A stretch of 64,000 nucleotides of DNA from Enterococcus alcedinis (GTDB lineage: Bacteria > Bacillota > Bacilli > Lactobacillales > Enterococcaceae): positions 1-64,000 of the forward strand of contig NZ_BMDT01000006.1 of assembly GCF_014635985.1 (NCBI RefSeq). The letters are read 5' to 3'. Every line of letters begins with the position of its first letter. Position 1 is the stretch's first letter. Under the pieces are notes generated by a model. That model did not search any database and was not told the DNA's origin. It saw only the letters and a program-made list of their open reading frames with translations. Made by a program: the position numbers and the translations under genes. Positions 62,826 through 64,000 of the stretch are shown here, piece by piece.

Positions 62826-63809
62826 ATGGTAGGAATTATCATCGCAAGTCATGGAGAATTTGCAAATGGTTTAATGCAATCAGGCGCAATGATTTTTGGA
62901 GAACAACAAAATGTTGCCGCTTGTATATTACAACCCAGCGAAGGTCCAGACGATATTAAAGCAAAAATGCAAGCAGCGATTGATTCCTTTGATGATCAAT
63001 CAGAAATTTTATTTCTAGTTGATTTATGGGGAGGGACACCGTTCAATCAAGCGAACAGTTTATTTGAAGCAAACAAAGAAAAATGGGCCATTGTTTCGGG
63101 TATGAATTTACCGATGTTAATTGAAGCATATGCCGCTCGTCTTTCAATGGATAAAGCGCATGATGTCGCAGCAGCAATTATCGGAACAGCAAAAGAAGGA
63201 GTTAAGGTGAAACCAGAAGAGTTAGAGCCTGAAGCACCCGTAGCAGCGGCAGCAGAAGTTGTTGAGCATCAAGGTGGGATTCCAGAAGGAACGGTTCTTG
63301 GAAATGGCGAAATCGATATTGTTTTAGCGCGTGTCGATTCTCGTTTATTACACGGACAAGTTGCAACTGCGTGGACAAAATCAACGCTTCCAACACGTAT
63401 TATTGTTGTTTCTGATGCTGTATCAAAAGATAACATGCGTAGAAAATTAATTGAGCAAGCAGCGCCTCCAGGAGTGAAAGCTAACGTTATTCCAATCAGT
63501 AAAATGATTGAAATTTCAAAAGACCCTCGCTTTGGTGCAACAAAAGCGTTGTTACTATTTGAAAATCCGCAAGACGTGTTAAGAGTCGTTGAAGGTGGCG
63601 TTAACATTAAAGAAGTAAACGTGGGTTCATTAGCTCACTCAACCGGTAAAGTGGTTGTAAATAAAGTATTATCTATGGGTAATGAAGAAGTAGAAGCTTT
63701 TGAAAAATTAAAAGCAAAAGGCATCGCATTCGATGTCCGTAAAGTACCGAATGATTCCAAAGATAATATGGATGAATTAATTAAAAAAGCAAAAAGAGAA
63801 TTAGCATAA
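62826..63809 (+). CDS. PTS mannose-class EIIAB
   Basis: 327 residues. EIIA-Man domain (GIIIASHGEFANGLMQSG, His 10), an Ala/Pro/Glu-rich linker near residues 135-160 (EPEAPVAAAAEVVEH), and an EIIB domain (LARVDSRLLHGQVATAWTK, His near 175). It hands phosphate from HPr to mannose or glucose through EIIC/EIID. Start follows TTAGGAGGTAAGATA. Codon use is that of a highly expressed gene. Confidence 0.95.
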   Translation: MVGIIIASHGEFANGLMQSGAMIFGEQQNVAACILQPSEGPDDIKAKMQAAIDSFDDQSEILFLVDLWGGTPFNQANSLFEANKEKWAIVSGMNLPMLIEAYAARLSMDKAHDVAAAIIGTAKEGVKVKPEELEPEAPVAAAAEVVEHQGGIPEGTVLGNGEIDIVLARVDSRLLHGQVATAWTKSTLPTRIIVVSDAVSKDNMRRKLIEQAAPPGVKANVIPISKMIEISKDPRFGATKALLLFENPQDVLRVVEGGVNIKEVNVGSLAHSTGKVVVNKVLSMGNEEVEAFEKLKAKGIAFDVRKVPNDSKDNMDELIKKAKRELA

Positions 63810-63834
63810 TTATAAGAAAACGAGGAGGTTTACT

Positions 63835-64000
63835 ATGTCTGACTTAAATATTATTCAAATCATTTTAGTCGTATTCGTTGCGTTTTTAGCAGGGATGGAA
63901 GGAATTTTAGACGAATTTCAATTTCACCAACCGTTAGTTGCGTGTACATTAATTGGACTTGTTACAGGGAACTTGGAAGTCGGTATTATTTTAGGTGGTT
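63835..64000 (+). CDS. PTS mannose-class EIIC, cut by window end
   Basis: The first 55 codons of an EIIC-Man: IIQIILVVFVAFLAGMEGIL followed by DEFQFHQPLVACTLIGLVTGN, the typical N-terminus. ATG 63835 follows ACGAGGAGGTTTACT. The gene continues beyond the window; EIID is expected after it. Confidence 0.93.
   Translation, partial: MSDLNIIQIILVVFVAFLAGMEGILDEFQFHQPLVACTLIGLVTGNLEVGIILGG

Overview
The window is a chromosomal segment of a low-G+C Firmicute of the order Lactobacillales, most likely a member of or close to the Enterococcaceae (Enterococcus/Vagococcus relatives). The reasons are the gene families and order (rpmG-secE-nusG, rplKA and rplJL with their leaders, dnaX-ybaB-recR-tmk-darA-holB-ricT-yabA-rsmI, rplU-prp-rpmA), a LevR/ManR-type sigma-54 activator next to a mannose-class PTS led by a separate EIIB, sigma-A promoters with extended -10 (TGN) elements, strong Shine-Dalgarno sequences, and T-box and ribosomal-protein leader RNAs. 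A methyl-accepting chemotaxis protein suggests a motile relative. Genus is inference; no rRNA is present.

Layout. 0-10 kb: cutC, an RlmA-type methyltransferase, a small three-hairpin RNA, trmL, recD2, a chemoreceptor, queT behind a probable preQ1-I riboswitch, a 266-nt structured RNA gene of unknown family, a lipid-kinase-like gene and a CBS-domain protein. 10-16 kb: rpmG-secE-nusG, serine dehydratase sdaAB-sdaAA inserted between nusG and rplK, rplKA with two L1-type operator hairpins, the L10 leader with rplJL, and ilvE. 16-20 kb: a YdjI/YdjG/YdjH-like envelope operon without pspA. 20-27 kb: DNA replication and repair operon ending in rsmI. 27-33 kb: acetyltransferase, dinB with an SOS-like box, a HAD protein, nrdDG with two NrdR boxes, an M42 peptidase. 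33-41 kb: an ECF sigma factor fused to its anti-sigma factor by an apparent one-base slip, a metallo-hydrolase, a lipoate ligase, an RpiR regulator, a RarA-C-like orphan and a PTS IIC. 41-48 kb: a BceAB-type ABC transporter, T-box-proS, trmR, tRNA-Arg(TCT), a 5'-truncated AraC/GyrI regulator and a second ECF sigma/anti-sigma pair. 48-58 kb: gluconate genes, and the leucine operon leuABCD behind a leader peptide with four consecutive Leu codons and an attenuator. 58-64 kb: L21 leader-rplU-prp-rpmA, then the sigma-54 activator, its -24/-12 promoter and the mannose PTS, cut by the window end.

The most unusual content is two arrays of tandem structured RNA units of about 120 nt, one of three units after yabA (25843-26243) and one of four after the lipoate ligase (37018-37522). 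In most units (the last unit of each array is degenerate) the paired arms change together while a five-base asymmetric bulge of type GTTTT, the opposing single base, the closing GG/CC pairs and the CCGTT linker stay. Each array starts 1-3 nt after a stop codon and ends in a terminator hairpin that shares the loop GTGGCGRARGTC. I do not recognise the family; it is the best candidate here for an undescribed element.
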